A DNA stretch of 64,000 bases from Gymnorhina tibicen. Lineage: Eukaryota > Chordata > Aves > Passeriformes > Artamidae. Positions 52,101-57,700 of the stretch are shown one piece after another (the stretch's first letter is position 1; every line of letters starts with the position of its first letter). Where the stretch lies: positions 186,001 through 250,000 of the forward strand of contig VXAZ01000607.1 in the NCBI GenBank assembly GCA_013399875.1. The letters are read 5' to 3'. The position numbers were made by a program, and so were the translations under genes. Below the pieces are notes generated by a model that ran no database searches, was not told the origin of the DNA, and saw nothing but the letters and a program-made list of their open reading frames with translations.

Positions 52101-52930
52101 TTCTCGTCAGGCTTCTCCCCACTGGAGGCACTGGGCTCGGCTGCCCGGGGGCTGTCATGGCTGGAGGCCTCATCCACCTGCATCGCTTCAGTTTTGACTT
52201 CGGTGAGGCCAGAGGGGCGGCAGGTGGTGGCAGGGCGTGAGTCCTCGGGGGCACTGGGTGGCAGGGCGCCCTGCAGCAGTGACTGCCCAATGGTCATTAA
52301 GCTGTCCACCGCCGCCTTGGTGGGGCTCATGGAAGAGAGGGAGCAGTAGGATGCGGAGGCAGAGGGGCTCTGCTCCACTGTGGCTGCTGGCAGACTCTGG
52401 CTGGCCATGCCAGCATAGCCACCCTCCTCACCAGTGGGCCTGGAGATGAAGAGGCCCTTGATGTACCTCGACTTCCTCTCCTCCTCCTCCTCAGTGGTGG
52501 TGGCGGCACCTCCATCAGCCATGGCGACCTCGGTGTCATTTTCCTCAGAGGCCTGTATAGTCTCCAGGATCTTCAGGCACTGCTCCTCCAGGTACTCAAT
52601 TTCCAGGATCTCGGCGGCGTAGAGCAGGTCATCCAGGTCCTCGACCTTGGCTTGTAGGGTGGCGGTGTACGCATACTCCAGGATCTGCTGGAACGTCTTT
52701 GGCGAGAGGAAGTCCAGGGTGTAGTGCTGGCTGTTGCGGTGGAAGAGGATCTCGAACATCTTGCTGGTGCAGGCCAGCACGGTCCGGTGCGCATGGAACT
52801 CCTGGCTGTCCACCATGATGACCACGTCGCACAGCGTCCCCGCCAGGCGCATCTGGTTGGCTTTGTGCAGCAGCCCGGTGGGGTGGCAGGGGTTCTGCAG
52901 CTGGATCAGCCCCATCTTAGTCAGATCCAT
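1403..52930 (-). CDS. ZBTB16: ZBTB16 / PLZF transcription factor, complete CDS in six exons
   Basis: Nuclear sequence-specific transcription factor, mainly a repressor. In the known family the BTB/POZ domain homodimerises, recruits NCoR/SMRT-HDAC corepressors and can bind CUL3, while the nine C2H2 fingers read DNA. Roles include stem-cell maintenance, innate-like T cells, and limb and skeletal patterning. Joined exons (minus strand): 52930-51663, 26359-26262, 18217-18131, 4360-4190, 2077-1910, 1632-1403; total 2022 nt, 673 aa plus TAA, equal to the human length. The start at 52930 sits in GCCATGG, a strong Kozak context, and opens MDLTKMG as in other vertebrates. Visible in the protein: BTB about 1-125 with the charged-pocket residues D35 and R49; an acidic run near 147-151; a VKTE sumoylation-type motif at 245-248; K387 and K396, which match known human SUMO sites; fingers at 404-426, 432-454, 461-483, 490-512, 518-540, 546-568, 574-596, 602-624 and 630-652; C-terminus YLYLCYV. 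The reading frame is intact throughout, with no sign of decay. Confidence 0.98.
1633..1909 (-). other. ZBTB16: ZBTB16 intron between coding exons 5 and 6 (277 bp)
   Basis: The shortest intron of the gene, GT-AG (GTACAT...CCGCAG). It contains a 10-bp-arm inverted repeat at 1760-1791, noted separately. No repeat element or other gene seen. Confidence 0.95.
1910..2077 (-). CDS. ZBTB16: ZBTB16 coding exon 5 (fingers 6 and 7)
   Basis: 168-nt exon completing G542 and encoding residues 543-597 plus the first base of G598. Finger 6 (546-568) begins [10 protein letters not shown] and is joined by a canonical TGEKP linker to finger 7 (574-596), which begins [10 protein letters not shown]; the exon ends HYRVHTG. 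These are among the fingers generally credited with DNA recognition in PLZF. The acceptor is GTGCTTGCAG and the donor is G/GTACAT. Phase 1 at both ends. Confidence 0.97.
2440..2830. promoter_or_regulatory. AT-rich candidate conserved element
   Basis: About 390 bp of non-repetitive AT-rich sequence in an otherwise GC-rich intron, with homeobox- and POU-type cores (TCATGAATATTTAAATATTA, CTGTAATTACAATT). This texture is typical of conserved developmental enhancers in birds; conservation was not tested. Confidence 0.3.
3916..3934. promoter_or_regulatory. Perfect 19-bp palindrome with paired TAAT cores
   Basis: GCCCTAATCCCATTAGGGC has 8-bp perfect arms around CCC. The TAATCCCATTA core is the P3 spacing used by paired-class homeodomain dimers. 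Function is inferred. Confidence 0.35.
4190..4360 (-). CDS. ZBTB16: ZBTB16 coding exon 4 (fingers 4 and 5)
   Basis: 171-nt exon completing G485 and encoding residues 486-541 plus the first base of G542. Finger 4 (490-512) begins [10 protein letters not shown] and finger 5 (518-540) begins [10 protein letters not shown], ending HLRSHTG. The acceptor is CTCTCCCACAG and the donor is G/GTACGG. The phase pattern (phase 1 in and out) matches the two zinc-finger exons downstream, so each exon is a whole number of codons long. Confidence 0.97.
4955..5150. promoter_or_regulatory. AT-rich candidate enhancer with a GRE-like site
   Basis: Contains TATGCATAG, GATTAAGCAAATAAATG, TATTAGCAATTCATTAG and the GRE-like site at 5129-5143. 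Non-repetitive, with sharp composition boundaries. Confidence 0.3.
5129..5143. promoter_or_regulatory. Steroid-receptor response element, near-consensus
   Basis: AGCACAAGATGTTCA keeps the GnACAnnnTGTnC core with one non-core difference per half-site. It lies at the end of an AT-rich island (4955-5150). Confidence 0.4.
5694..5730. repeat. A-rich tract
   Basis: Runs of A broken by TT and GC. No LINE or SINE body recognised upstream of it. Confidence 0.9.
5819..5831 (+). promoter_or_regulatory. DR1 nuclear-receptor site in a CpG-rich patch
   Basis: GGGTCAAAGGTCC is two AGGTCA-type half-sites in direct repeat with one-base spacing, the layout bound by HNF4, COUP-TF and RXR heterodimers. It sits inside a CpG-rich patch at about 5760-6010. 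Confidence 0.35.
15230..15500. promoter_or_regulatory. AT-rich candidate enhancer with paired GATA cores
   Basis: Contains two TTATCTAA cores (CAATTATCTAAATG, TGTTATCTAAG), GACAATAAACATCAATGG and CTATTAAATTTGG. Non-repetitive, and unlike the GC-rich sequence around it. Confidence 0.3.
15604..15643. repeat. 20-bp tandem duplication
   Basis: CTACTACTGGTGTCTTAGGG is followed directly by the same unit with one change (T to G at position 16). Confidence 0.95.
17802..17869. repeat. Perfect 34-bp tandem duplication
   Basis: Two identical adjacent 34-bp copies (17802-17835 and 17836-17869), each containing CAACTTCTGGGAGGTGTTTG. The lack of divergence implies a recent duplication or a polymorphic minisatellite. 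Confidence 0.97.
18131..18217 (-). CDS. ZBTB16: ZBTB16 coding exon 3 (finger 3)
   Basis: 87-nt exon completing A456 and encoding residues 457-484 plus the first base of G485. It carries finger 3 (461-483) with C463, C466, H479 and H483, ending QTHTG. The acceptor is CTCTCCCCAG and the donor is G/GTACGT. Residue 461, two places before the first zinc cysteine, is leucine (GCC CTG GTC TGC); the usual aromatic of the C2H2 consensus is phenylalanine in the human protein as I know it. Confidence 0.96.
20059..20073. promoter_or_regulatory. Steroid-receptor response element, near-consensus
   Basis: AGCACAGTGTGTACC keeps every core base of GnACAnnnTGTnC. It uses the same GTG spacer as the perfect site in this intron. 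It lies at the left edge of an AT-rich, enhancer-like stretch (20040-20470). Confidence 0.4.
20269..20309. repeat. Poly-T tract
   Basis: About 40 bases almost all T on plus, broken by single Cs; poly-A on the transcribed-sense strand. It could be a low-complexity slip tract; no retrocopy is recognisable beside it. Confidence 0.9.
20986..21042 (+). mobile_element. Short CR1 3'-tail remnant
   Basis: Reads CATGATCTTGGAGGTCTTTT, then GAACCTTAATGGTTCTATGA, then TTCTG. This matches the last roughly 55 bp of the CR1 consensus in sense orientation, with the ATTCTATGA-type terminus. Too short to date. Confidence 0.7.
22115..22157. repeat. ATT trinucleotide microsatellite
   Basis: Fourteen or so uninterrupted TAT/ATT units, with an interrupted start at 22107. 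Likely polymorphic in length. Confidence 0.97.
23520..23735. promoter_or_regulatory. Candidate hormone-responsive enhancer around the perfect GRE
   Basis: AT-rich left half (ATAATTTATAAACAGCATTA), then the GRE at 23646, ATGATCATAAACGCGG, an AGAACA half-site at 23704 and TGACATCA at about 23732. It leads directly into the CpG-rich block. Confidence 0.4.
23646..23660. promoter_or_regulatory. Perfect glucocorticoid/steroid response element in an intron
   Basis: GGTACAGTGTGTTCT matches the classic GRE/PRE/ARE consensus GGTACAnnnTGTTCT at all twelve specified bases. It lies about 2.6 kb downstream of coding exon 2, with an extra AGAACA half-site at 23704-23709 and a CpG-rich block at 23690-23910. 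ZBTB16 is well known to be induced by glucocorticoids, progestins and androgens, which makes this a credible direct element. Binding is inferred. Confidence 0.65.
23690..23910. promoter_or_regulatory. CpG-rich block beside the perfect GRE
   Basis: Dense CpG (GACCGAGCGCGGGACGCCGG, CCGCAGCCGCGGTCACC, CCCGCGCGGGGCAACGCCG). Shorter than a formal CpG island, but the densest CpG patch seen in this intron. Confidence 0.35.
25198..25212. promoter_or_regulatory. Steroid-receptor-like palindrome
   Basis: TGTACATACTGTACC contains the GnACAnnnTGTnC core within a GTACATACTGTAC inverted repeat. Half-sites are GTACA-type rather than GAACA-type, so affinity is uncertain. Confidence 0.3.
26262..26359 (-). 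CDS. ZBTB16: ZBTB16 coding exon 2 (end of finger 1, finger 2)
   Basis: 98-nt exon completing R423 and encoding residues 424-455 plus the first base of A456. It begins [19 protein letters not shown]426 closes finger 1, and finger 2 spans 432-454 with C434, C437, H450 and H454. The acceptor reads CTCCCCTAG before GAAGCTGC and the donor is G/GTGGGT. Phases agree with both neighbours (enters phase 2, leaves phase 1). This exon and the next encode fingers that belong to the less typical N-terminal group, without TGEKP linkers. Confidence 0.97.
30040..30400. promoter_or_regulatory. AT-rich candidate enhancer in the large intron
   Basis: About 360 bp of non-repetitive sequence with TTTGACAG and TTTTGACAGG (MEIS/PBX-type cores), GCGATAAATTCC, CATATAAATCAG and CTGCAATTAACTAAAG. 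Flanks are GC-rich. Confidence 0.3.
33055..33235. promoter_or_regulatory. Candidate enhancer with a nuclear-receptor half-site
   Basis: Contains AAGTGACCTTCG (an extended NR half-site, ERR/SF1 type), GCATGATTATGCAGATG and AAATATATTCGTCATC, immediately left of a CR1 fragment. Confidence 0.25.
33304..33427 (+). mobile_element. CR1 LINE 3'-end fragment
   Basis: The plus strand reads CAGGGGGTTGGAGCTGGATG, then CTTCCAACCCAAACCATTCT and GGGATTCTGTGA, the sense orientation of the CR1 3' end including its terminal ATTCTRTGA-type octamer. About 120 bp is recognisable. Confidence 0.85.
34050..34380. promoter_or_regulatory. AT-rich candidate enhancer
   Basis: Contains GTAATCAAATATGCAAGAG, AAAGGATTAATTAACAGC, AAAATATCTATCTTGG and GCTTTGATGAAAAC (TCF/LEF-type CTTTGAT). 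Non-repetitive. Confidence 0.25.
35780..36000. promoter_or_regulatory. Candidate enhancer with a perfect octamer
   Basis: ATGCAAAT, the exact POU-factor octamer, lies at 35859-35866. It is flanked by CGATTAATTCATTTATGAG, TACCGTTAATGAAAGC and GTTAATATTTAAG. Confidence 0.3.
43062..43270 (-). mobile_element. CR1 LINE 3'-end fragment
   Basis: The plus strand reads, in order, GGGAGGGACCTTAAAG, CAACCCCCTGCCATGGGCA, CCAGGTTGCTCCAAG and GGCAACCTGTGTCAG. These are hallmark phrases of the reverse complement of the avian CR1 3' region, so the element lies on the minus strand. It is 5'-truncated, as almost all CR1 copies are. It supports a bird or other sauropsid origin. Confidence 0.9.
43560..44300. 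repeat. Possible dispersed repeat (LTR-like?), unidentified
   Basis: The stretch between the two CR1 sites differs in texture from its surroundings: even base composition, TTTATTTAT near 43578, ATATATAAAAG near 44198 and no CpG island. It sits in the most transposon-dense part of the window. No coding remnant, clear terminal TG...CA or target-site duplication could be fixed, so family and boundaries are open. Confidence 0.2.
44309..44570 (-). mobile_element. Two adjacent or nested CR1 fragments
   Basis: The plus strand begins TCATAGAATCACAGAAT, the reverse complement of the CR1 octamer tail, followed by diverged CR1 body to about 44447. A second CR1-like start then follows (GATGGTTGGGAAAC, GAGTCCAACCGTTC, AGCACTGCCAAACCCACC, ACTAAACCATGTCCCT) to about 44570. 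The restart suggests two insertions or a rearranged copy. Confidence 0.8.
48941..48955. repeat. Short GT dinucleotide run
   Basis: Six to seven GT units following GGC. Confidence 0.85.
50030..50660. promoter_or_regulatory. Intragenic CpG-rich island about 1 kb into the large intron
   Basis: Roughly 600 bp with frequent CpG and runs such as CACCGCACGGCCGAGGCGG and CCGCACCGCCCGCGGGC, plus a CRE-type TGACGTTC at about 50256. It sits only about 1 kb after the start-codon exon. It may be an alternative promoter, an antisense promoter or a methylation-variable island. No transcript evidence is available. Confidence 0.4.
51663..52930 (-). CDS. ZBTB16: ZBTB16 coding exon 1 (start codon, BTB, repression region, half of finger 1)
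   Basis: Encodes residues 1-422 and two bases of codon 423. The BTB/POZ fold (roughly 1-125) is nearly invariant, with the family stretch [18 protein letters not shown] and the pocket residues D35 and R49. The linker 126-400 is poorly structured and rich in S, P, E and T. It includes a glutamate run encoded by a GAG-rich repeat (about 52478-52500), the [20 protein letters not shown] block, VKTE at 245-248, and GTPTRSS near 283-289, where human has a CDK-type phosphosite. The last residues hold C406 and C409 of finger 1 and H422; the second histidine is in the next exon. The donor after CACAG is GTGAGT (plus-strand 51657-51662), phase 2. An in-frame GTG at 52948 is not a plausible start, given the strong ATG at 52930. 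Confidence 0.98.
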
Positions 52931-52952
52931 GGCGCGCCCCAGGCTCACACAT
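52917..52952 (-). promoter_or_regulatory. Short upstream ORF overlapping the ZBTB16 start codon
   Basis: On the minus strand an ATG at 52952 opens an 11-codon reading frame that ends in TAA at 52919-52917, 14 nt into the ZBTB16 coding sequence and in a different frame. The context (C at -3, T at +4) is weak, so leaky scanning to the strong GCCATGG start is expected. Overlapping uORFs usually reduce translation of the main ORF. This is a sequence observation; translation is not shown. Confidence 0.5.
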
Positions 52953-53004
52953 CAGGGTGTCTCGCCGTCGCTCAAATCTGGGACCAGCTTTGTGTGCCGA
53001 CTAT
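52931..53004 (-). other. ZBTB16: ZBTB16 5' UTR segment in the start-codon exon
   Basis: The minus strand upstream of the ATG reads back 74 nt to a strong splice acceptor: a pyrimidine-rich run ending TTTTGTTTTCGCAG, with the AG at plus 53006-53005. This fits the known gene structure, in which exon 1 is non-coding and the start codon lies in exon 2. The segment holds one out-of-frame upstream ATG (see the separate entry). The non-coding first exon itself was not identified; it may lie in or beyond the assembly gap. Confidence 0.75.
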
Positions 53005-53139
53005 CTGCGAAAACAAAAGGCGGAGGGGGAGAGGAGCAGAGTGGAGCGGGAAGGGGGAGCGGGGAGGGAAGAGACGAAAGAGAGAGAAAAGGGGAAAAAA
53101 GAGAAAAAAAGGAGGGGGAGAGAGAAAAGCCGGGGGGAG
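53005..53139 (-). other. Intron 1 acceptor side: pyrimidine-rich tract (GA-rich on plus)
   Basis: On the minus strand this is a long C/T tract (GA-rich on plus, about 53015-53138) running into the TTTTCGCAG acceptor of the start-codon exon. Such purine/pyrimidine-skewed tracts are hard to sequence, and this one borders directly on the gap. Confidence 0.6.
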
Positions 53140-53838
53140 NNNNNNNNNNNNNNNNNNNNNNNNNNNNNNNNNNNNNNNNNNNNNNNNNNNNNNNNNNNNN
53201 NNNNNNNNNNNNNNNNNNNNNNNNNNNNNNNNNNNNNNNNNNNNNNNNNNNNNNNNNNNNNNNNNNNNNNNNNNNNNNNNNNNNNNNNNNNNNNNNNNNN
53301 NNNNNNNNNNNNNNNNNNNNNNNNNNNNNNNNNNNNNNNNNNNNNNNNNNNNNNNNNNNNNNNNNNNNNNNNNNNNNNNNNNNNNNNNNNNNNNNNNNNN
53401 NNNNNNNNNNNNNNNNNNNNNNNNNNNNNNNNNNNNNNNNNNNNNNNNNNNNNNNNNNNNNNNNNNNNNNNNNNNNNNNNNNNNNNNNNNNNNNNNNNNN
53501 NNNNNNNNNNNNNNNNNNNNNNNNNNNNNNNNNNNNNNNNNNNNNNNNNNNNNNNNNNNNNNNNNNNNNNNNNNNNNNNNNNNNNNNNNNNNNNNNNNNN
53601 NNNNNNNNNNNNNNNNNNNNNNNNNNNNNNNNNNNNNNNNNNNNNNNNNNNNNNNNNNNNNNNNNNNNNNNNNNNNNNNNNNNNNNNNNNNNNNNNNNNN
53701 NNNNNNNNNNNNNNNNNNNNNNNNNNNNNNNNNNNNNNNNNNNNNNNNNNNNNNNNNNNNNNNNNNNNNNNNNNNNNNNNNNNNNNNNNNNNNNNNNNNN
53801 NNNNNNNNNNNNNNNNNNNNNNNNNNNNNNNNNNNNNN
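53140..53838. other. Assembly gap (699 Ns)
   Basis: Unresolved bases. The left flank is a GA-rich tract and the right flank is extremely CpG-rich (53839-53905), typical of promoter sequence that drops out of bird draft assemblies. Part of intron 1, and possibly the non-coding first exon or core promoter, may be missing here. Confidence 0.99.
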
Positions 53839-54330
53839 CGCCGCGCCCGCGCCAGACAAAGCCGCCCCCCGCGCCGCGCCTGGGCGGACCCCCGGCCCCG
53901 GGGGTGGAGACGATAAAAACCAACCCCGGAGCCCAGTTTGGGGTCCGGTGGCAAATTCCGACCACAAGCCGGTGGTTGTGACATGATGTGACACCGAGCA
54001 CGTTGTCGCCCCGAGGAAGCTGGTTTCCCTTCCCCCCCGCGATGAAATACTGACGCCGTGACGGCACCGCTTGTATGTAGGGAGGTGGCGGGTGCCCGCA
54101 CCCCAGGACGGGCCATGGGGCTCTGCCGCAAGGATCGGCTTCGGGAAGGGAGCGAAACGCACGGGGAGACACCAAGCCACACCGTGACACCGACAGCAGC
54201 GCTAGGCAGCGGCACGAGCAGCGGGCCACGAGCCGAGGGAGCCCTGTGTGCCCTGAGCATCCTCGACCGAGGATGTGCGTGTGCCTCAGCTCCTTGGCGG
54301 TGCCGACGCTCAGTGCACCCAGAGACCTGC
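53839..54330 (-). promoter_or_regulatory. CpG-rich flank, part of a probable ZBTB16 promoter CpG island
   Basis: Dense CpG from the edge of the gap (CGCCGCGCCCGCGCC onwards), thinning out by about 54330, just upstream of the start-codon exon. CpG islands over the 5' ends of developmental regulators are the rule in vertebrates, so this is the most likely promoter neighbourhood. No TATA box or transcription start could be fixed from sequence alone. Confidence 0.5.
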
Positions 54331-54429
54331 GTAATCCTCAGGGAGGGGCAGGGTGGCAGCCACGCAGCTCTCCCTTCTTCCCTCCCTGCCTGCTGCACCC
54401 GTGGCACAACATAGCCAGCGCAGGGCCCG

Positions 54430-54720
54430 GCGTCGTCAGCTAAAACAACAAACACGGACGGCATTAGTACAAAGATACCCTTGGGGTAAAGCAGCGCAAA
54501 TGTAATCTAAGGAGAACGTTATGGGGAAGTGTGTTTATAATTATAATGGGATTTAATGTACTTTGGGACCAGATGATAGCAGTCATTTAACGAGAACAGC
54601 CTAATAACGGAGGCCTCACGATGCACGGCGGCGCTGCGCGGGTTATTAGATGCGTATGACAACGCCGCGCTCGCCGTACTATAGTTAAGGGTAAGGCATC
54701 AGCTTACTCCTATTTTTTCG
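54430..54720. promoter_or_regulatory. AT-rich candidate element upstream of the ZBTB16 CpG flank
   Basis: Contains TTATAATTATAATGGG, CATTTAACGAGAAC, GGTTATTAGATGCGTATG and ACTATAGTTAAGGG. It mixes CpG-containing and homeobox-type cores, about 1.5-1.8 kb upstream of the start codon. It could be proximal regulatory sequence or part of a non-coding first exon. Confidence 0.3.
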
Positions 54721-57700
54721 GGGGTTATAACTCTGCCGCTGTAATTGGCAGAGAGCAGGGACGCGCCGCACAGGCAGCCAGCGTGCCTGCAGGATGGGGG
54801 TTTTAATTGTCTCAAACTGCTTGAGTTCCTCCCTCTTCCAGACTTTAAAATCCAAACAGCTGAGAGGGGGAAATAGCAAGACACTGTGGTTTCAGGTGTT
54901 TGTTTACCCTTCTCTAACTTTTAAAAGGCTTGATTTCAGGACTGAAATTTTGCAGGTGGTTAGGGGTATGTTTTTAGTGTAGCTCACATGAAATTAAGCT
55001 GCATGAGTCCCATTAGCAATAATGGAAATCCCACGGCTAAATTCCCAGGCAGCATCCTGAAAATTAACCCCCCAGTCCTGCCTGTCAACTGGTGCGTTGC
55101 ACTTTTTGTTGCTCCTCTAATACATATAGTAAAAGCTACTGAATTGTTTAAGACACCAACTTCCCACGGCCACCATTCGCCAAAGACAGTGACCAGCTTG
55201 GTGACCCTGAGCAGGGACACCCCACATGCCCCTGCAGTGGGCTGCCCAGCACCTGCAGCCCACAGGTGAGGCCCACGGAGATGCTTGGGAAGCTACAGCC
55301 ATGGCCCTCAGGGTCATTTCTACACATCCTGGCATGGGAGTCAATCCCTCGTCACTCCTCCCTGGTACCTTCCATTTCCCTCCCATCTCTCCCCATCAGT
55401 TTCCAATTTATTTACTTTTCTGATCTTAATCCCCACCTTGTAGTGTAACGTGTTTATTAGAAAGGCACCAGCAGCTAAATGAAGCCAAGCTGGGCTCCGT
55501 GTTAAGTAGCAGTCACGCCCAAGTGCCTCTCCATGTGCCATTACTCCAAGTGATTGAGGCAATTTCTTCCTCCGCCACGAGTTTCACTTGTAAATCTCTC
55601 AACCAGATACGGGGCAATGATGTGCTGCCTGGTGTGATTATTATTAACCTCCAGCATTTAAACCCCTGAATCGGTGGTTCCTCAGGCAGGACTTTCTGTG
55701 TGAGGACCAGGTGAAGCATGGTCATCCTTCCCAGGAAAATGAGGCATCCATTCAGATCCACTTCTAGCCCCCAGCCCAATCAGTTACTTGGACAGGGAGA
55801 CACGAATGTTTACTTTCCCAGTGGAAGTAACCTGACCAGCAGCACCGGGTCTGCGGGAAGACAAGGACTGGGCAAGGCAGCAGCCTGTAAGTATTTTGAG
55901 GGATGATGGCAAGGGCAGCCTTGGGATGCTTCTCCAAGAGGCAGCTAGTGCACGGAGAGGAGAGTAAAACTGAGCAGTCTCTGAAATTACAGTAAGAAAG
56001 GAAATTCCTTGTTCAGGGTGCTTAGTCCACAAAAAAGACCCTGGAAGATAACTTCAGCCAGAGGGTGCCCCAGCATCACCCACCCTGTATGAATGGAACG
56101 GGAAAAGGAGCGGCTCCTCTCCATCAAGCCCAAAACAACGGCTTCTTCCCCTCTCTGCAGACAAATGCCCTTTTCCATCACACACACTCTTCCAGCGATG
56201 TTAGACACATAACCTCCCCCTTCCGCCCCATAGAGGGATGCAAGGACACAGCTCCAAATTCTCCAGCTTGCTAGGCCCTGACTTCAGCTGTGCCCACCCC
56301 AGCTCTGCCCCTGGACCCATTCTCCCTGCTCCTGCAGAGAACCAGCTCCCTGCAGGGTGGGAAACAGGCACATTCCCATGTTTTCCTAGGATTAGTTGTG
56401 TTTTGCTTTTGATGTATTTGGAGTTTTCCAGTATTCTGAGTTTTCCAGCCCTGCTGGTGCAGAGCTGAATTGTGAAACACTGGAGCAAGGATGCTGTACA
56501 AAATAAGATCTGTTTCAACTTCAGTGAAAAATCCATGACTTCCAAAAACTGATTTTTGGTCTCACTCCAGACTCCTGGGGGGTTCACAGCTCCTAGTCCC
56601 CTGCGTGCACACTCCCAGGACCAGGATTTCTCCAGGCATGTTTGCTTTGCTGGGAGCTGCGGCAGAGCGCGCTGCTCTGCTTTGGCGCGCGGCAAGCTGA
56701 CAGCTTATGAAAAGATGATTAAATGTGTTAGACTTTATTTAAAAAAAAAAAGTCTAAATGCACAAAGCTGTTTGCAAGGGGGAGGGCGGAAGCCCAGGGA
56801 AAGCTGCTCAGTGTGCAGCCACGGTGCATTAAGCTTCCTCTGAACCCCACTGATTAGCACCAGGCTCCGTCCGAGCACGGACACTGGACCCGCACGCGTT
56901 GTGGCAGCCCGGGGGAGCGGAGGGGCCAGGAACAGGCCCCTCATTGTGCCCCTGCACGCTGCACAAAGGGAACCTGAGAGTCGCGCCGAGGACACAACTG
57001 GATCGGGGGCTGTGGCATGGGGTGGTGGGACATGGATTATCCACATTGCAGTTGATCCCAAAATGAGTTATTGCTGGAGCTTGGCTGTAGCCAGCCCAGT
57101 GGAGCTGCACAGGAGCTGCCCACTGTCGTGGAAAAGGAGAACACGCACATCTTGATAATTCGGACAGAGCCAACTGGACACGTGTGGGCTGTCACACTGC
57201 AGAAACCCTCGTCTGCCCTTCCCCACATGCCCGCCCTTTTCCCGTCAGCCTCCTGGCCCTGGCTGGATGTGGGATGCCACCCGGCCATGCTCGAGCATGC
57301 GACAGAGGCACGGGCAGCATGACGAGGATCATCGTGTCACCGCCACGTGAGCCAGCGTGCCTGCACGCATCCGCACGCCTCCAAGCGAGGCCGCTGCGCA
57401 CCGGGCTCTGTGCACTAAAATCCTTCCTGCTCATAAGCACCGCTCTAAATTACAACTTCACTCACATATAGGGATGATGGAATCAATGCCAGCCCATGGA
57501 AGGAGTGGATCAGTATCCCTCTGGGACTGTTGAGAGGTGGGTTGTGACGCACAGAACACAAGTGCCAGGAGATACGAGCAGCTCATGGGTTTCCAGGAGC
57601 TTGTCCCTCCATCCTCCCCCCTCCCCTGCCCTGTGCCAGGTTATGGATGCTGCAGCCCTAAGACAATGAGGCTAATTAGTGGCTTAGGGCCCTGAGCCTG

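Noticed and set aside
52931..52948. In-frame upstream extension of ZBTB16 (six extra residues)
   Set aside because: It would need a GTG start; the ATG at 52930 has an ideal context and matches the conserved N-terminus.
52724..54464. Long open frames on both strands that run across the assembly gap
   Set aside because: They exist only because the Ns translate as unknown residues; the flanking sequence is low-complexity or UTR/promoter-like.
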